Shown: positions 1-11,435 of the stretch, in pieces
How positions within the stretch are numbered: the first letter of the stretch is position 1
Layout of the letters: each line of letters opens with the position of its first letter
NCBI GenBank assembly: GCA_030562195.1
Contig: JAUJPP010000011.1
Coordinates: forward strand, 3,224,001-3,288,000
Reading direction: 5' to 3'
Source of the DNA: Nipponacmea schrenckii
Taxonomy: Eukaryota; Mollusca; Gastropoda; Lottiidae
DNA: 64,000 nucleotides
The notes under the pieces: model-generated
Told to the model about the DNA's origin: nothing
Database searches by the model: none
Seen by the model: only the letters and a program-made list of their open reading frames with translations
Program-made: the position numbers and the translations under genes

Positions 1-751
1 CTACTGATGAATATATACTCTTATTACCAAGTTTAAAATTTCTAAGATTTTTCTAGATTTTTTAAAAGTTTTTATTTTTTTGTTTCATGGATTTACTACA
101 GATATTTCTGATTGTTAATTTATTAGTAATTTACTTTATACATTCCTCTCATTTACAATTTTAACATAAAAATGAATTATTATATTGGGAGTGAAGTTAG
201 GGGTAGGGTAGGGTGACACTGTCGTTAATAATAAATATATCTCAGTAATATCAATATAATAAAAGTGAGGGCATTATAGGGACAAACATTAGGTAATAAC
301 AATAGAAATACTAATATTACCCACAGTTAAACGGGATGATGTAGAGGTAAAAATAATATCTAAATTACTAAACTACGTAAGGCTGACAATTTAAACTATT
401 TAGGAGAAATCTGATTGGGTTATTTTACCTGAATACCTATTTGGTATCATAATAAACAGTCTTAGGCTACAATAAATAAAATTAATTAATGTAAGTTATT
501 TATTAACCTTAATATCAAACAAAGTTAAGTTGCATGTCTGAATCACTATTAGCCTGTTGTCTAATGTTTTGGATAAAAACCTTCTTCAGAAAAACTTCTG
601 AAGATTTTTCTGAATGAATTATTACTCATAAGGACGAAAAATATGATATGAATAAGTGGCAGGAAAGATTTTTAAAATTAAAGGGATTTAGGCTGAAACA
701 TAAAAATGAAACCCCGTACAATATCTATGAATTTTTTTTGTAGGGAAATTT
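1..751. other. Left edge: MITE fragment, otherwise unrecognised
   Basis: The first 60 bases (CTACTGATGAATATATACTC, TTATTACCAAGTTTAAAATT) match the 109-bp MITE unit. The remainder is AT-rich without recognisable features. Confidence 0.5.
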
Positions 752-1092
752 CAGGAACCACTGACGTCTGATTGAAAATTAGAATGGTGTAAATTGATGC
801 TATCAGTGTCCTGATACACATACAAAATATAGAAAACCTCTTTACAATCTCTTTAATAGAACTGTTTAGTTTTAGTAGAATTACAGGAACCACAGACTCT
901 GATTGAAAATTAGAATGATGTAAATTGATGCTATCAGTGTCCCTGATACACATACAAAATATAGAAAACCTCTTTACAATCTCTTTAATAGAACTGTTTA
1001 GTTTTAGTAGAATTACAGGAACCACAGACATCTGATTGAAAATTAGAATGGTGTAAATTGATGCTATCAGTGTCCCTGATACACATACAAAA
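752..1092. repeat. 132-bp tandem repeat, about 2.6 copies
   Basis: The unit begins CAGGAACCACAGACATCTGA and includes GTAAATTGATGCTATCAGTG and CTCTTTACAATCTCTTTAAT; starts at 752, 884 and 1016. A 163-codon minus-strand frame covers it and is a repeat artefact. The same unit recurs at 46316-46562. Confidence 0.93.
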
Positions 1093-2082
1093 AAACTTGT
1101 TAAATCACGGGCAGTGAAGAGATGATTGTTTTTGTTTGTCCTAGTCAGTAAGCCTAATTTATTTTTCAAATTAATTCAAAATATCACATTGACTTCAACA
1201 CAATCAGACAAAATAAAAAACTGATTTATTCTGAATGAGTTTGTGAGTGGATTATTCACAGATTATATTAGGAGTTAAGTTAATTATTAACGATAGTAAA
1301 TCACCAGTCAATTGTTAATCTCTTCTATATTTGGTAGCCATTTTGTGTCTCGAGTACTTATAATAAAAGTTGAATAGGCTGATAAAACACGTGCTGTATG
1401 AAGATATTGGTTATAAAAACGGTACTGGGATTCGCCAGTGATTGAAATTATCCTTGGTTAAATCACCAGTGAAACTTTGTTAAATATTAGCTTTTATTTT
1501 GTGTCTCTAGAACTTTTTTAAATCTAGGCTGATAATGGAAGCTCTTAATGAAAATATATATTTCTTGGGCTAATAAAAAGGTACTGAGCTGAAATTGTTG
1601 CTAAAAATATTTTAAAATGAAGATGAGAATAATCATAGATCTATTTATCTTTTCAATTTTAATTTCATTGGGTATAGCTTACTCCTGAAATACTAATATA
1701 GAAAATTTTCAGCACTTTATCTCCAGAAGCCTACCAGGTTTTTAAAAGTCTGGTCAGTGTTAAGATACAGTCGTAAAGATGCAATGAAGGTATCTCTTTA
1801 AATAAATATGTTACTTGCACAATTTAGTTTAGTCCCTTCTTTATTAGCTCATAAGGTACAGAAGAGTAGGACGTAAAACTCCATTTATTTCATTTTTTCA
1901 TAATTTAGTCACAAAAATAAAATGAGAAATACATTTATTTTTCCAAAAAAGCTGTCAAAAATAAAACAGGCCTAGGCCTACTCAAGATCTTGTCAACGTA
2001 CTGATGAACCACGAACACGTCCTAAATTTATTGACTTTTATTTTTAAATATTAAAAAACACCAATAATAAAGCATAACCTAC
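1093..2082. other. Intronic or intergenic sequence downstream of the tektin-like exon
   Basis: Probably intron 1 of the minus-strand tektin-like gene. It contains a plus-strand SINE tail at 1838-1890 (AGCTCATAAGGTACAGAAGA, GTAGGACGTAAAACTCCATT). No second tektin-like exon was found here. Confidence 0.5.
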
Positions 2083-2490
2083 CCTTTCACGACTTGGTCT
2101 GGAAATTCTAATTTCTTGACTGTTTTTATTGAGTTGAATATCTTTACGAATGTGATCCAAAGCTTTTTCCAAAGATTCTTTTCCACGAGTCAAAGATTTA
2201 ATTTCTTCGTTCGTTTCTAGCAGACTTTCTCGTAATTTAGAAACAACAACTCGAACATCTCTGGAATATCGGCGAATCTCTTCGTTACTCAACTGAGCTA
2301 CTGTATCTCTTAAATGAGGTAAAGGATCTAAAGCTCGGCCAATATCGTTCCCTTTATCACTTTTCTGTACCAGCGATTGTGACAACTTTAAAGTTTTCAA
2401 TGAAGAATTTCTCCACGCTTCTGCTCCAATGGATGTGGCGGGCTTAGTTGTCAACATATTTGTAGATTGATCCTCGAGTATTTGATTCAA
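2083..2490 (-). CDS. Tektin-like coiled-coil protein, first coding exon (partial gene)
   Basis: A 136-residue coding exon begins at the ATG at 2490 and ends at a good splice donor, AGG|GTAGGT, with the intron starting at 2082. The remaining 12 residues of the open frame (VGYALLL...) are intron read-through. The N-terminus (EAWRNSSLKTLK) is followed by a charged helical stretch. From about residue 70 the pattern RRYSRDVRVVVSKLRESL then ETNEEIKSLTRGKESLEKAL looks like the helical repeats of tektins and tektin-like proteins, which line the inside of ciliary doublet microtubules. I recognise the style rather than a specific orthologue; CCDC105/TEKTL1-like is one possibility. An X-box about 100 bp upstream fits a ciliary role. 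Downstream exons were not found in 1-2080. Being a real exon is well supported; the family call is moderate. Confidence 0.6.
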
Positions 2491-2588
2491 TAAAGAAACT
2501 AAATCATTTGTCAGTGAAAGAGAAAGTTTAAATGACGATTAAGTAATGTTTTTCTTGTTTAATCGCCCGTAGCGTCGTCCAGATCAAC

Positions 2589-2603
2589 GTTACCAAGGAC
2601 AAC
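2589..2603. promoter_or_regulatory. RFX-type X-box
   Basis: GTTACC, a 3-nt spacer AAG, then GACAAC fits the X-box consensus RYYNYY-N(1-3)-RRNRAC at every position. RFX factors bind this element in promoters of ciliary genes. It lies 99 bp upstream of the tektin-like start codon, a usual distance for X-boxes. Short motifs occur by chance, but position and gene type agree. Confidence 0.55.
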
Positions 2604-2765
2604 AACAAGTTTAATTCATTTCCGGTAGCCGAGCACCAATTATCGATTTTACAACAAAATTGATTTTTTGAAATGAAATATTATTTCTTTAATTTGGATT
2701 TGTAACTAAAATTATTCAAACTTTTCATTTGTTCATTCAAAATAATTTTTGAGGATATTTTTAAT

Positions 2766-2773
2766 GGGCGGGG
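2766..2773. promoter_or_regulatory. GC box (Sp/KLF-type)
   Basis: GGGCGGGG in the middle of the divergent intergenic region, in a locally GC-rich stretch of an otherwise AT-rich window. It could serve either gene. Confidence 0.4.
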
Positions 2774-3025
2774 TTAGAATGTGACTCAGGACCGGGCCGC
2801 AGTTGACAAGAGGTCAAAGTTTACAGTATAACTTTGTGTTCATTTGTGTTTTCTTCGAAAAAGCGAGTTTTATTTTAATTGTCATCCTTTGAAACATTAT
2901 TTTTAAGAAATTGAAGACACTTTTAGACATTTTACAGTGACTGTCAGCCGCCAGAAATAAAATTGGAAGGAATTAAAGAGCAGACGACCTTCACCTTGAT
3001 TAGTAATAACTCGCACCGACTTGAC

Positions 3026-3033
3026 TGACGTCA
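3026..3033. promoter_or_regulatory. cAMP response element, full palindrome
   Basis: TGACGTCA is the perfect 8-bp CREB/ATF site. It lies 105 bp upstream of the first ATG of the taperin-like gene, inside the presumed promoter or 5' UTR. Function is inferred from motif and position only. Confidence 0.45.
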
Positions 3034-3137
3034 TGATTAACTGTGAATCGAGTGACAAGGAAGGGACGGTATCCCGGAAAATATAACACTTTTTATTCAT
3101 CAAATGACTGGTAATTAGTGAACTGTTAATTGTATTT

Positions 3138-5261
3138 ATGACAGCAATTATCAACATGGCTTCTGTTTCACCGTGGAATTCCAAAATTCCGGGAAATCGT
3201 CGCCTATCCGACGAAAAGGACAGTGTTGTAATGTCGTCGTCTTCGTGGAGTCGAGCAGCAGAGAAATCGACCGATGGACTATCAATGAATAGTAACCAAA
3301 ACATTGACACTTCAAATAGTCAGGATTGTAATAACAGTAATAATAATATAGTAAATCATCGTAATTTCAATGGAAATAGTGAAACAGATGCGGTGGATAA
3401 ACACAATCTTGTGTCGATTACTGAAAACCCTTTCTTTAAATCTTATGGGAAAATTCGAGCACCCCATTCTCGTAATGAATACAGAGCTGAAAGAGAACGA
3501 ATTCATTCTGACAGCTCTCCATTATCGCCGAAAGTTTTCAGCGACAATATTTCAACGTCTAATTCTATTCAAGCGGAGGATGAAGAAGAAGTGGAGTATC
3601 ATCCTGGATCTGGATTTGTGACGAAATTATTAGGAAAGTTTAAAATGAAATACGAACGTGAAGAACGTGCCTATTCTCAACCAGTGCCAATAAAACGATC
3701 TTCAAGTTTAGAAAATATTCTGGACAATCAGCCAATGGCGTCTTCAGTAAAACCAATGAGGAGCGTGAAAAATGAAAATGTGTCTTCTGTGATAGGACAA
3801 AGTAATTTAAATTATAGGACTAAAAGTGTTGAACACATAAACTCAGCCAATAAACCAGTGTCTGGAAAACGTGCACCAGATGTCAAACTGGCTCGAAAAG
3901 ATATCGTAATTATAGAATCTTCAAAATCTGGGAGAATATCACCCACGCCAACTCCAACAACCAACCATGTTCGTTCAGGAAGTGTATCTCCAACAATTTC
4001 AACAACAAAAATAAGAGATAAAAGCCCTGAAGTTGACGAACTTCCGAAACCAAACACAGTTACAAACACTCGACACATATTTGAATCTTCACGAGTAGCA
4101 AAAAATCGTGCAGCGCCCAATCCTCCCCGGACGTCCAGCTCACCTGGTACCAGAATATCAACAGTTGCACCAACTAAAAATACGTCTGCTCCCATCACCA
4201 CCTCAGCACATTCAAACAAACCAAATCATTCTCAAAAACCAAAAGAGGGCACCAAATCTACAACTGTTGCACCAACACCAAGAAGTACCTTACCCCACAT
4301 TACCAACAGAAATAAAAAACCCAGCCCTGTGGTTACCGTGGCACCGTATAAACCAAAATCGGACGAAAATTATTCCACAACTACTTCTGCTACCATATCG
4401 TTACCTCAGAAAACATTGACGACGGCTCGAAGTGAGAACACGTCTGCTGACAAAAAACCATTACAAACCAAACCCAACCACAATTTCATTTCAACCCCTC
4501 GAGATGTCAAGGAAGAAAAAGTACAAAAAGAAACGAAATCAGAAAAAATCATAGAAAAGCCGGATTATAAATCGGAATGGAAGGCTGAAAGAGATTCTGT
4601 TGCTATCTCGGAAGAAATCATTCCTTTAAAAACAGATGACAAAATCGTTACAAAGGATCAAATTAAAAATACAGACATACCTGAATCGAAAGTGAATGAA
4701 GTAAAAGTCGAGACAAATGACTCTCAGTCTGGACCAGTGAAAGGCATTCCAACCATTATTGCTCAACGAATGAAAAAAGAGTCGAGCCAAGATTCTGTGG
4801 TCAGCAATGGCAGCCATGTTTCTAGTCAGTCCTCAAATTCAGACGTTAACAACTCAGGTTCTAACGAAATTCCCTCGAAAAAACGTCAAGCTCCTGCCAT
4901 CCCCAGCTCCAATGTTGTAACTTCAGAAAGTAAAAAAGAAGTTCCTGAAAAAGAAGAAATATCGCCAAGACAAAATTTACATCACGCTCAAAAGAAGAAT
5001 CAAGACATTGGGGGTCCAGCCATGGTTTTTGATAGCAGTATGGTAGCGAAGAAGAAACGCAAGCCCAATCATTCAAACACTACGAATAATGTGGGCGTTC
5101 CAAAACTGGATTTAACTGGAATAAGTGATAACGTCGGTCGCCATGGTTATCAAGAAGGATATAAACCAACAGAAATTAAACCATGTAAAATTATATTTAT
5201 TGGTGCTCTTGTAGATTTGGGAAGGTCTCTGCTCAAAAAGGAAGGACAATCTTCTACTAGG
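3138..5261 (+). CDS. Phostensin/taperin-like protein, exon 1 (PP1-docking, disordered)
   Basis: This long first coding exon (708 codons from 3138) ends at the donor AGG|GTAAGT (intron from 5262). The second in-frame ATG at 3156 has the better context (AACATGG) and may be the true start (MASVSPWNSK). The product is rich in Ser, Thr, Pro and Lys, with no membrane segment and many SP/TP sites, so it is probably an intrinsically disordered scaffold. The last 25 residues before the junction contain KIIF (684-687), which fits the PP1-docking pattern RVxF. Exons at 36033-36252 and 45252-45439 complete a product of about 843 aa. The C-terminal block RIKFND...EYPSE resembles the PP1-binding region of phostensin/taperin, proteins that bind actin and PP1 and in taperin's case sit at stereocilia bases. 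The family name is a recollection, not an alignment. Additional small exons in the 30.8-kb intron cannot be excluded. Confidence 0.7.
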
Positions 5262-5356
5262 GTAAGTCTTAGTTTTATACTTTACAATTTATTGGGGTGA
5301 GGGTGACGTACGTGTTTTATAACCATGGCAACATATTCTCGAAACAATCTTAGTGC

Positions 5357-5744
5357 TAGGATGTCATAGGGTCGTATCTTCTAACACTGTTTCTAGGATA
5401 TCCTAGAGTCTTATCTTCTAACACTGTTTCTAGGATATCCTAGAGTCTTAACTTCTAACACTGTTTCTAGGATATCCTAGGGTCTTAACTTCTAACACTG
5501 TTTCTAGGATATCCTAGGTCTTAACTTCTAACACTGTTTCTAGGATATCCTAGAGTCTTATCTTCTAACACTGTTTCTAGGATATCCTAGGGTCTTAACT
5601 TCTAACACTGTTTCAGGATATCCTAGAGTCTTAACTTCTAACACTGTTTCAGGATATCCTAGAGTCTTAACTTCTAACACTGTTTCAGGATATCCTAGGG
5701 TCTTATCTTCTAACACTGTTTCTAGAATATCATAAGGTCTTAAC
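5357..5744. repeat. Minisatellite, ~37-bp unit, about 10 copies
   Basis: Units of the form TCTAGGATATCCTAGAGTC plus TTAACTTCTAACACTGTT repeat about ten times, starting roughly 100 bp after exon 1 of the taperin-like gene. The palindrome AGGATATCCT recurs in almost every unit. Three late units lack two bases of TCTAGG (TTTCAGGATATC), showing that a variant unit was itself copied. It abuts the next array directly. Confidence 0.95.
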
Positions 5745-6676
5745 TTTTAATGTTAAACAGGACCATGTCCTTGTGTATTGAGCCTAATTCTGACCCATGT
5801 AAAATAAAGAGTCTATGTTTGTCTCTATGGACTGAATGTTAGACAGGACCATGTCCTTGTGTATTGGACCTAATTCTAACCCATGTAAAATAAAGAGTCT
5901 ATGTTTGTCTCTATGGACTGAATGTTAGACAGGACCATGTCCTTGTGTATTGGACCTAATTCTGACCCATGTAAAATAAAGAGTCTATGTTTGTCTCTAT
6001 GGACTGAATGTTAGACAGGACCATGTCCTTGTGTATTAGACCTAATTCTAACCCATGTAAAATAAAGAGTCTATGTTTGTCTCTATGGACTGAATGTTAG
6101 ACAGGACCATGTCCTTGTGTATTGGACCTAATTCTAACCCATGTAAAATAAAGAGTCTATGTTTGTCTCTATGGACTGAATGTTAGACAGGACCATGTCC
6201 TTGTGTATTAGACCTAATTCTAACCCATGTAAAATAAAGAGTCTATGTTTGTCTCTATGGACTGAATGTTAGACAGGACCATGTCCTTGTGTATTGGGCC
6301 TAATTCTGACCCATGTAAAATAAAGAGTCTATGTTTGTCTCTATGGACTGAATGTTAGACAGGACCATGTCCTTGTGTATTGGGCCTAATTCTAACCCAT
6401 GTAAAATAAAGAGTCTATGTTTGTCTCTATGGGCTGAATGTTAGACAGGACCATGTCCTTGTGTATTGGGCCTAATTCTAACCCATGTAAAATAAAGAGT
6501 CTATGTTTGTCTCTATGGACTGAATGTAAGACAGGACCATGTCCTTGTGTATTGGACCTAATTCTAACCCATGTAAAATAAAGAGTCTATGTTTGTCTCT
6601 ATGGACTGAATGTTAGACAGGACCATGTCCTTGTGTATTGGGCCTAATTCTGACCCATGTAAAATAAAGAGTCTAT
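5745..6676. repeat. Minisatellite, 86-bp unit, about 11 copies
   Basis: The unit runs from GTTAGACAGGACCATGTCC through AATAAAGAGTCTATG to GGACTGAAT, with spacing of 86 bp between successive GTTAGACAGG motifs. Units differ by single bases (GGACC, AGACC or GGGCC after GTATT; TAACCC or TGACCC). Each unit carries an AATAAA hexamer on the sense strand of the host intron, so the primary transcript would contain about ten potential poly(A) signals. Confidence 0.95.
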
Positions 6677-7984
6677 TATTATTATTCAACTTGGCTTCCC
6701 CTAGTCAGTAATACAGGACTGACACGGAATAAGTTTCAAGCCATTTGGACAAAAACCGTGGACCCGTACCGGTATGTTATAATTTGTGGGTGTTAAAGTT
6801 TTCATTAGAGACTCCTCAACCGGTGTCCCTGGTGTCTCAGTGTTTCAAATCATTGTTTGATTTAAAGGTAGCAAATTACTGCCAAGGTCAAAGGTCAAAA
6901 AACATGTATATTATCATGTGGCTGTAAGCTTATATACAAACTGGTTAAAAATCTATAACATTGAATATAGAAATAGCTTAACATGTTATATCTATACTCC
7001 TTATCTTATAGTAGCTCGTTAAGGTTGTTTACAATTAAACTAATCTGTATGATTAATTAGTACAAAGAGGATAACGACTTGTTAAATTTCTCAGGTAGTT
7101 AACGAAGTTGTCACACCTGACTGTAGCCTGGTGGGTTAAAGATGTTACTATTAATAACTTTCGACATGTTTCCTCTCCCTGCTGATTACAGTAATGATGG
7201 ATTTAACATTTGCCAGTTTTGAGCCGTATATATGTTAATTTATGATTAAACCTATTATTTAAAGTGATAATTACTTAAATTATATATATCCTAGACTGGC
7301 TAGACATGCCCTTGTTTAAATAAATGATGAATTGATTAAGGTTAGTGTAACAGTTGACGTTTTTGCAAGGGATAGTTTTGAGCCGAAACTTTCTGAAACT
7401 AAATAAGGGGATAGTCAAAAATGACTAAAACTATAAATAAACCTGAGACATGCCTCCCCACCTTGTTGTGGGTGTAGCAGATTATTAATGAGATTTGAGT
7501 GATAATTAATTAATTAACAGTTGGACTGAAGTAGAGATTTTTACCTCAATAGCGTTCACTACTTTACAGTCTTAAGCTTCAAACTTGACTGAAGCCAAAC
7601 GTCTGTCTTGTGGGTTGGCAAAAACATTGTGTAATATTTATTTGAATTCTGAACCAATATTTCGAATCTGTCTTGTGCCTAGACTAAAAACATTTTCTGT
7701 CCTCCAATCATCACAGGAAACAATAATCATGTGACAAGGCGGCATACAAAGTATCTTATGAACAATGTATATTGTCATGTTCAATTAGCTTTAACGAACT
7801 TCATCATTAAATACTAAACTTTAAATAAGTATGGTAATAGAAGATCAAACAAAATGTGATTAAAGACTGCTGAAGTGTTTCTGAAGAAGGCATTTAACCA
7901 AAACTATTTTTATACTTCTAAAATGTGTGACATTACCCTGAAATAGGTTTTTCCCTTTAATTGAAGAAATCCCAAGATTTTTAT
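6677..7984. other. Unique intronic sequence, no gene seen
   Basis: AT-rich single-copy DNA inside intron 1 of the taperin-like gene. A 60-codon open frame at 6745-6927 has no recognisable features and no splice context. No tandem repeat, tRNA or identifiable transposon was found. Confidence 0.5.
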
Positions 7985-9440
7985 TGACTACCTGGTACTT
8001 ATACAGTGTGTGGTACCAACCACCCTGAAAGTTGTTATTGACTACCTGGTACTTATACAGTGTGTGGTACCATCCACCCTGAAAGTTGTTATTGACTACC
8101 TGGTACTTATACAGTGTGTGGTACCAACCACCCTGAAAGTTGTTATTGACTACCTGGTACTTATACAGTGCGTGGTACCAACCACCCTGAAAGTTGTTAT
8201 TGACTACCTGGTACTTATACAGTGCGTGGTACCAACCACCCTGAAAGTTGTTATTGACTACCTGGTACTTATACAGTGTGTGGTACCATCCACCCTGAAA
8301 GTTGTTATTGACTACCTGGTACTTATACAGTGTGTGGTACCAACCACCCTGAAAGTTGTTATTGACTACCGGTACTTATACAGTGTGTGGTACCAACCAC
8401 CCTGAATGTTGTTATTGACTACCTGGTACTTATACAGTGTGTGGTACCAACCACCCTGAAAGTTGTTATTGACTACCTGGTACTTATACAGTGTGTGGTA
8501 CCAACCACCCTGAAAGTTGTTATTGACTACCTGGTACTTATACAGTGTGTGGTACAACCACCCTGAAAGTTGTTTCTAGGCTTTAATTGAAACACCCAAT
8601 ATTACCTGGTACTTATACAGTGTGTGGTATCAACCACCCTGAAAGTTGTTATTGACTACCTGGTACTTATACAGTGCGTGGTACCAACCACCCTGAAAGT
8701 TGTTATTGACTACCTGGTACTTATACAATGTGTGGTACCAACCACCCTGAAAGTTGTTATTGACTACCTGGTACTTATACAGTGTGTGGTACCAACCACC
8801 CTGAAAGTTGTTATTGACTACCTGGTACTTATACATGTGTGGTACCAACCACCCTGAAAGTTGTTATTGACTACCTGGTACTTATACAGTGTGTGGTATC
8901 AACCACCCTGAAAGTTGTTATTGACTACCTGGTACTTATACAGTGCGTGGTACCAACCACCCTGAAAGTTGTTATTGACTACCTGGTACTTATTAAAGTG
9001 TGGTACCAACCACCTTGAAAGTTGTAATTGACTACCTGGTACTTATACAGTGTGTGGTACCAACCACCCTGAAAGTTGTTATTGACTACCTGGTACTTAT
9101 ACAGTGTGTGGTACCAACCACCCTGAAAGTTGTTATTGACTACCTGGTACTTATACAGTGTGTGGTACCAACCACCCTGAAAGTTGTTATTGACTACCTG
9201 GTACTTATACAGTGTGTGGTATCAACCACCCTGAAAGTTGTTATTGACTACCTGGTACTTATACAGTGCGTGGTACCAACCACCCTGAAAGTTGTTATTG
9301 ACTACCTGGTACTTATACAATGTGTGGTACCAACCACCCTGAAAGTTGTTATTGACTACCTGGTACTTATACAGTGTGTGGTACCAACCACCCTGAAAGT
9401 TGTTATTGACTACCTGGTACTTATACAGTGTGTGGTATCA
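7985..9440. repeat. Minisatellite, 54-bp unit, about 26 copies
   Basis: The unit is GTGTGGTACCAACCACCC then TGAAAGTTGTTATTGACTAC then CTGGTACTTATACA, with 54-bp periodicity measured between successive TGGTACCAACC motifs. A 35-bp stretch (8572-8606) that does not match the unit interrupts the array, and one unit nearby is truncated. Because 54 is divisible by 3, several frames stay open for 60-180 codons on both strands; these are not genes. Variant units (CATCCACC, GCGTGG, GGTATCAACC) recur in similar order in the two halves, suggesting block duplication. Confidence 0.97.
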
Positions 9441-9844
9441 ACCAGCGATTGTCTATCTATTGAAAGATATATTACTGGTTCTATAAAACAGTGGGTTATA
9501 ACAATACATACTTTATCTGTTTATCATTTGAATTAGGTATATTATTATACCTGTAATCAGGTAAATTACCAGTTATTTTACCTGTAATTAAGTAAATTAC
9601 CTGTTATCCTACCTGTAAATGACATGTCATGACAACCTTGCCAGTGTCTAGTATAAATACACAAACCTTTAGGTAGAATATAACCTGTATTGATATTGGT
9701 TTATAGAAATATACCCCAGGCTAGTTTTATATTACATGTTTAACCTGTACACTTTTATTTTTATTACATTTTTATCATACCTTTATCTTGTACATTGCTC
9801 CAGAAGCAATTGATGTATACAGAAATTCATAGCATAGTTTCTAC

Positions 9845-9890
9845 TATTGTCCTAGGCCATTGCTTCTATAGGATAATATCTCTTAAAACA
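9845..9890 (-). repeat. Single diverged copy of the 53790-55085 repeat unit
   Basis: Read on the minus strand, this segment gives AAGAGATATTATCCTATAGAAGCAATGGCCTAGG split over a few mismatches, matching the 54-bp unit of the distant array at 53790-55085. It is not tandemly repeated here. Confidence 0.6.
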
Positions 9891-10070
9891 TTTGTTAAAA
9901 GGGTCCAGAGTCAAACAGGAAAATATTCTCGTTGAACAGTTGAAAATTGCTTATAAAAAGAGTAGACTAATTCTGCAAAATTTCCCTCATTGCACACTGC
10001 ATGGCATTGTTCGTCTTCATTAGTCTATAAGGTGTAGATAGTAGGAAGTAAAACTCCATTAATATTATAT
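9885..10070 (+). mobile_element. SINE fragment (body and tail)
   Basis: Contains the family's conserved pieces in order: a diverged GACAGTTGGAAA-like segment, TTTCCCTCATTGCACACTGC, CATGGCATTG, CTTCATTAGTCTATAAGG and GTAAAACTCCATT. The tRNA-like head is missing or too diverged to see. Same orientation as the host gene. Confidence 0.7.
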
Positions 10071-10489
10071 TTTCTGCTGATCGTAATGAGAGAATATAGA
10101 AAGAGTATATGATTAAACTAGTCCGATATCTATCTAGTCTAATATATATTATAAGTGGTCAAAATTTGATATTGGGTGTGTCATTTATTTCCTGTTGAAT
10201 CGACTCTTATATATATATCTCTAAAACTAACTTTCTATACTTCCTATGTACACTGTTTAATCTATACTTCCTATGTACACTAAAAAATACACTTAAAATA
10301 CTTCATAACAACTAGCAAACCTGGAGAACAATTCATAATTAAACTTTGGTCTCATTAGCATTATTAAATACGGTATTATATAAATGAAGTAGATGGAAAG
10401 ATTGCCATCGCCAGGCAGTAGACAATCAGGCAAATATTAGGCCTTGTTTCTACATTTCTGACAATTTCAGGACACCAAAATCCCAATCA

Positions 10490-10625
10490 AAATGTTCATC
10501 TTTTTGGTTTTGTAAATAAATCAATCTCTGCTAACTGAAGCAGGTTTTGAGAGAGAACAATTGGTGGGGCTTAATTCTTTCTAGCTGGGGCCCAGCCTCC
10601 GTGGACCCCACCCTGACGATGGGGC
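10490..10625 (+). mobile_element. Dispersed repeat, unclassified (copy 1)
   Basis: About 135 bp running from TTTTGTAAATAAATCAATC through GAAGCAGGTTTTGAGAGAG to GTGGACCCCACCCTGACGA. An inverted relative lies at 52868-53010. The open frame starting at 10547 is part of this repeat and is not a gene. Class unknown; no terminal repeat was seen. Confidence 0.65.
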
Positions 10626-10903
10626 TGGTAATATGTCAGATTATAAATACCAACTATCACTATGTCATTATATTTGGTCATGTTTTTTTGATAATATTAA
10701 AAAAAACTGATTTGATTTTTAAGAGATATTTATTATTTTTTCTTAGATTTAAAAGTTTTAGATAAAAAATTGGAAAAACATAATTTGTTTGATAAATCAG
10801 TAAAAGTCAAAATTAAAATATATTATATATATATATACAGGTGTTGTGAGATATAACTTCTAAATATTGATTACACCAACCCATCATTATCTCACTGTTT
10901 CAG

Positions 10904-11385
10904 GTCACCTTTGATGTCTATTCATTGTCACTGTGTAGACAATCTAATATTGTACTCTAGGCTAAATAAAATGAGTGGAGTTTAAATTCCTACTCTTCTA
11001 CATATTATAGGCTACTGATTACAGGCAATGCCTTGCAGTGTTCAAGTAGGAAAATTTTAATAGGACAGTGGCTACTTTCTTTTTGATTTCCAACTGTCGA
11101 GCTATCTTTAATGTCAACAGCCTGTAGCACACAGGGGCTGAGTTTATTGTCCCATCTGAACAACTCGACGCTTTTTCCATGTAAGTCTCGCAGACCTCCA
11201 TCACTGACTAACTCACCGAGCCACCCGACTACCACATTCTTGACTAACAGAAATGTTTCAGCTAGTATGAAGAATATTTACACCACTGTATTTTTACAAG
11301 GTGTCAAAATATGTCAGTAAATCTTAAGTTATCTCTCAATGTATAGGTCACCTTTGATCTTCATTTACTTTCACTTTCACTGTCC
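10904..11385. repeat. Direct repeats flanking a SINE
   Basis: GGTCACCTTTGAT followed by a TCATT..TCACT stretch occurs at 10904-10940 and again at 11347-11385, on either side of the minus-strand SINE. About 35 bp is long for a target-site duplication, so a pre-existing duplication is equally possible. Confidence 0.45.
10965..11232 (-). mobile_element. tRNA-derived SINE, near full length
   Basis: On the minus strand the order is a box-A-like GGCTCGGTGAGTTAG (near 11215), a GGTCTGCGAGAC region, GATGGGACAATAAACTCAG, CCCCTGTGTGCTACAGGCTG, TTAAAGAT, CGACAGTTGGAAATCA, GGCATTGCCTG, and the tail GAAGAGTAGGAATTTAAACTCC. The same order occurs in copies at 35647, 36331, 43259 and 45004. Short open frames on both strands here are by-products. 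Confidence 0.8.
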
Positions 11386-11435
11386 AGTTGATATTTAGAC
11401 AGTTATTACAGGCCTGGGGCAATGTATATCCAATA

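Larger units (their letters stand above)
2491..3137. promoter_or_regulatory. Divergent promoter region between tektin-like and taperin-like genes
   Basis: The two start codons face away from each other across about 650 bp. The segment is more GC-rich than the surrounding intergenic DNA and has CpG-containing stretches (2564-2580, 2766-2805). It holds a GC box, a CRE and an X-box, listed separately. No clear TATA box stands out near either start. Both 5' UTRs must lie here, so transcription start sites cannot be fixed from sequence alone. Confidence 0.6.

Noticed and set aside
5322..5333. Second X-box-like site (AACCATGGCAAC) early in intron 1
   Set aside because: The right half-site matches but the left arm (ATAACC) breaks the consensus; one chance match in AT-rich DNA is likely.
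8010..9536. Several 60-180-codon frames on both strands
   Set aside because: The 54-bp repeat is divisible by 3, so frames stay open by chance.
11005..11320. Open frames on both strands
   Set aside because: They lie within a minus-strand SINE and its flank.
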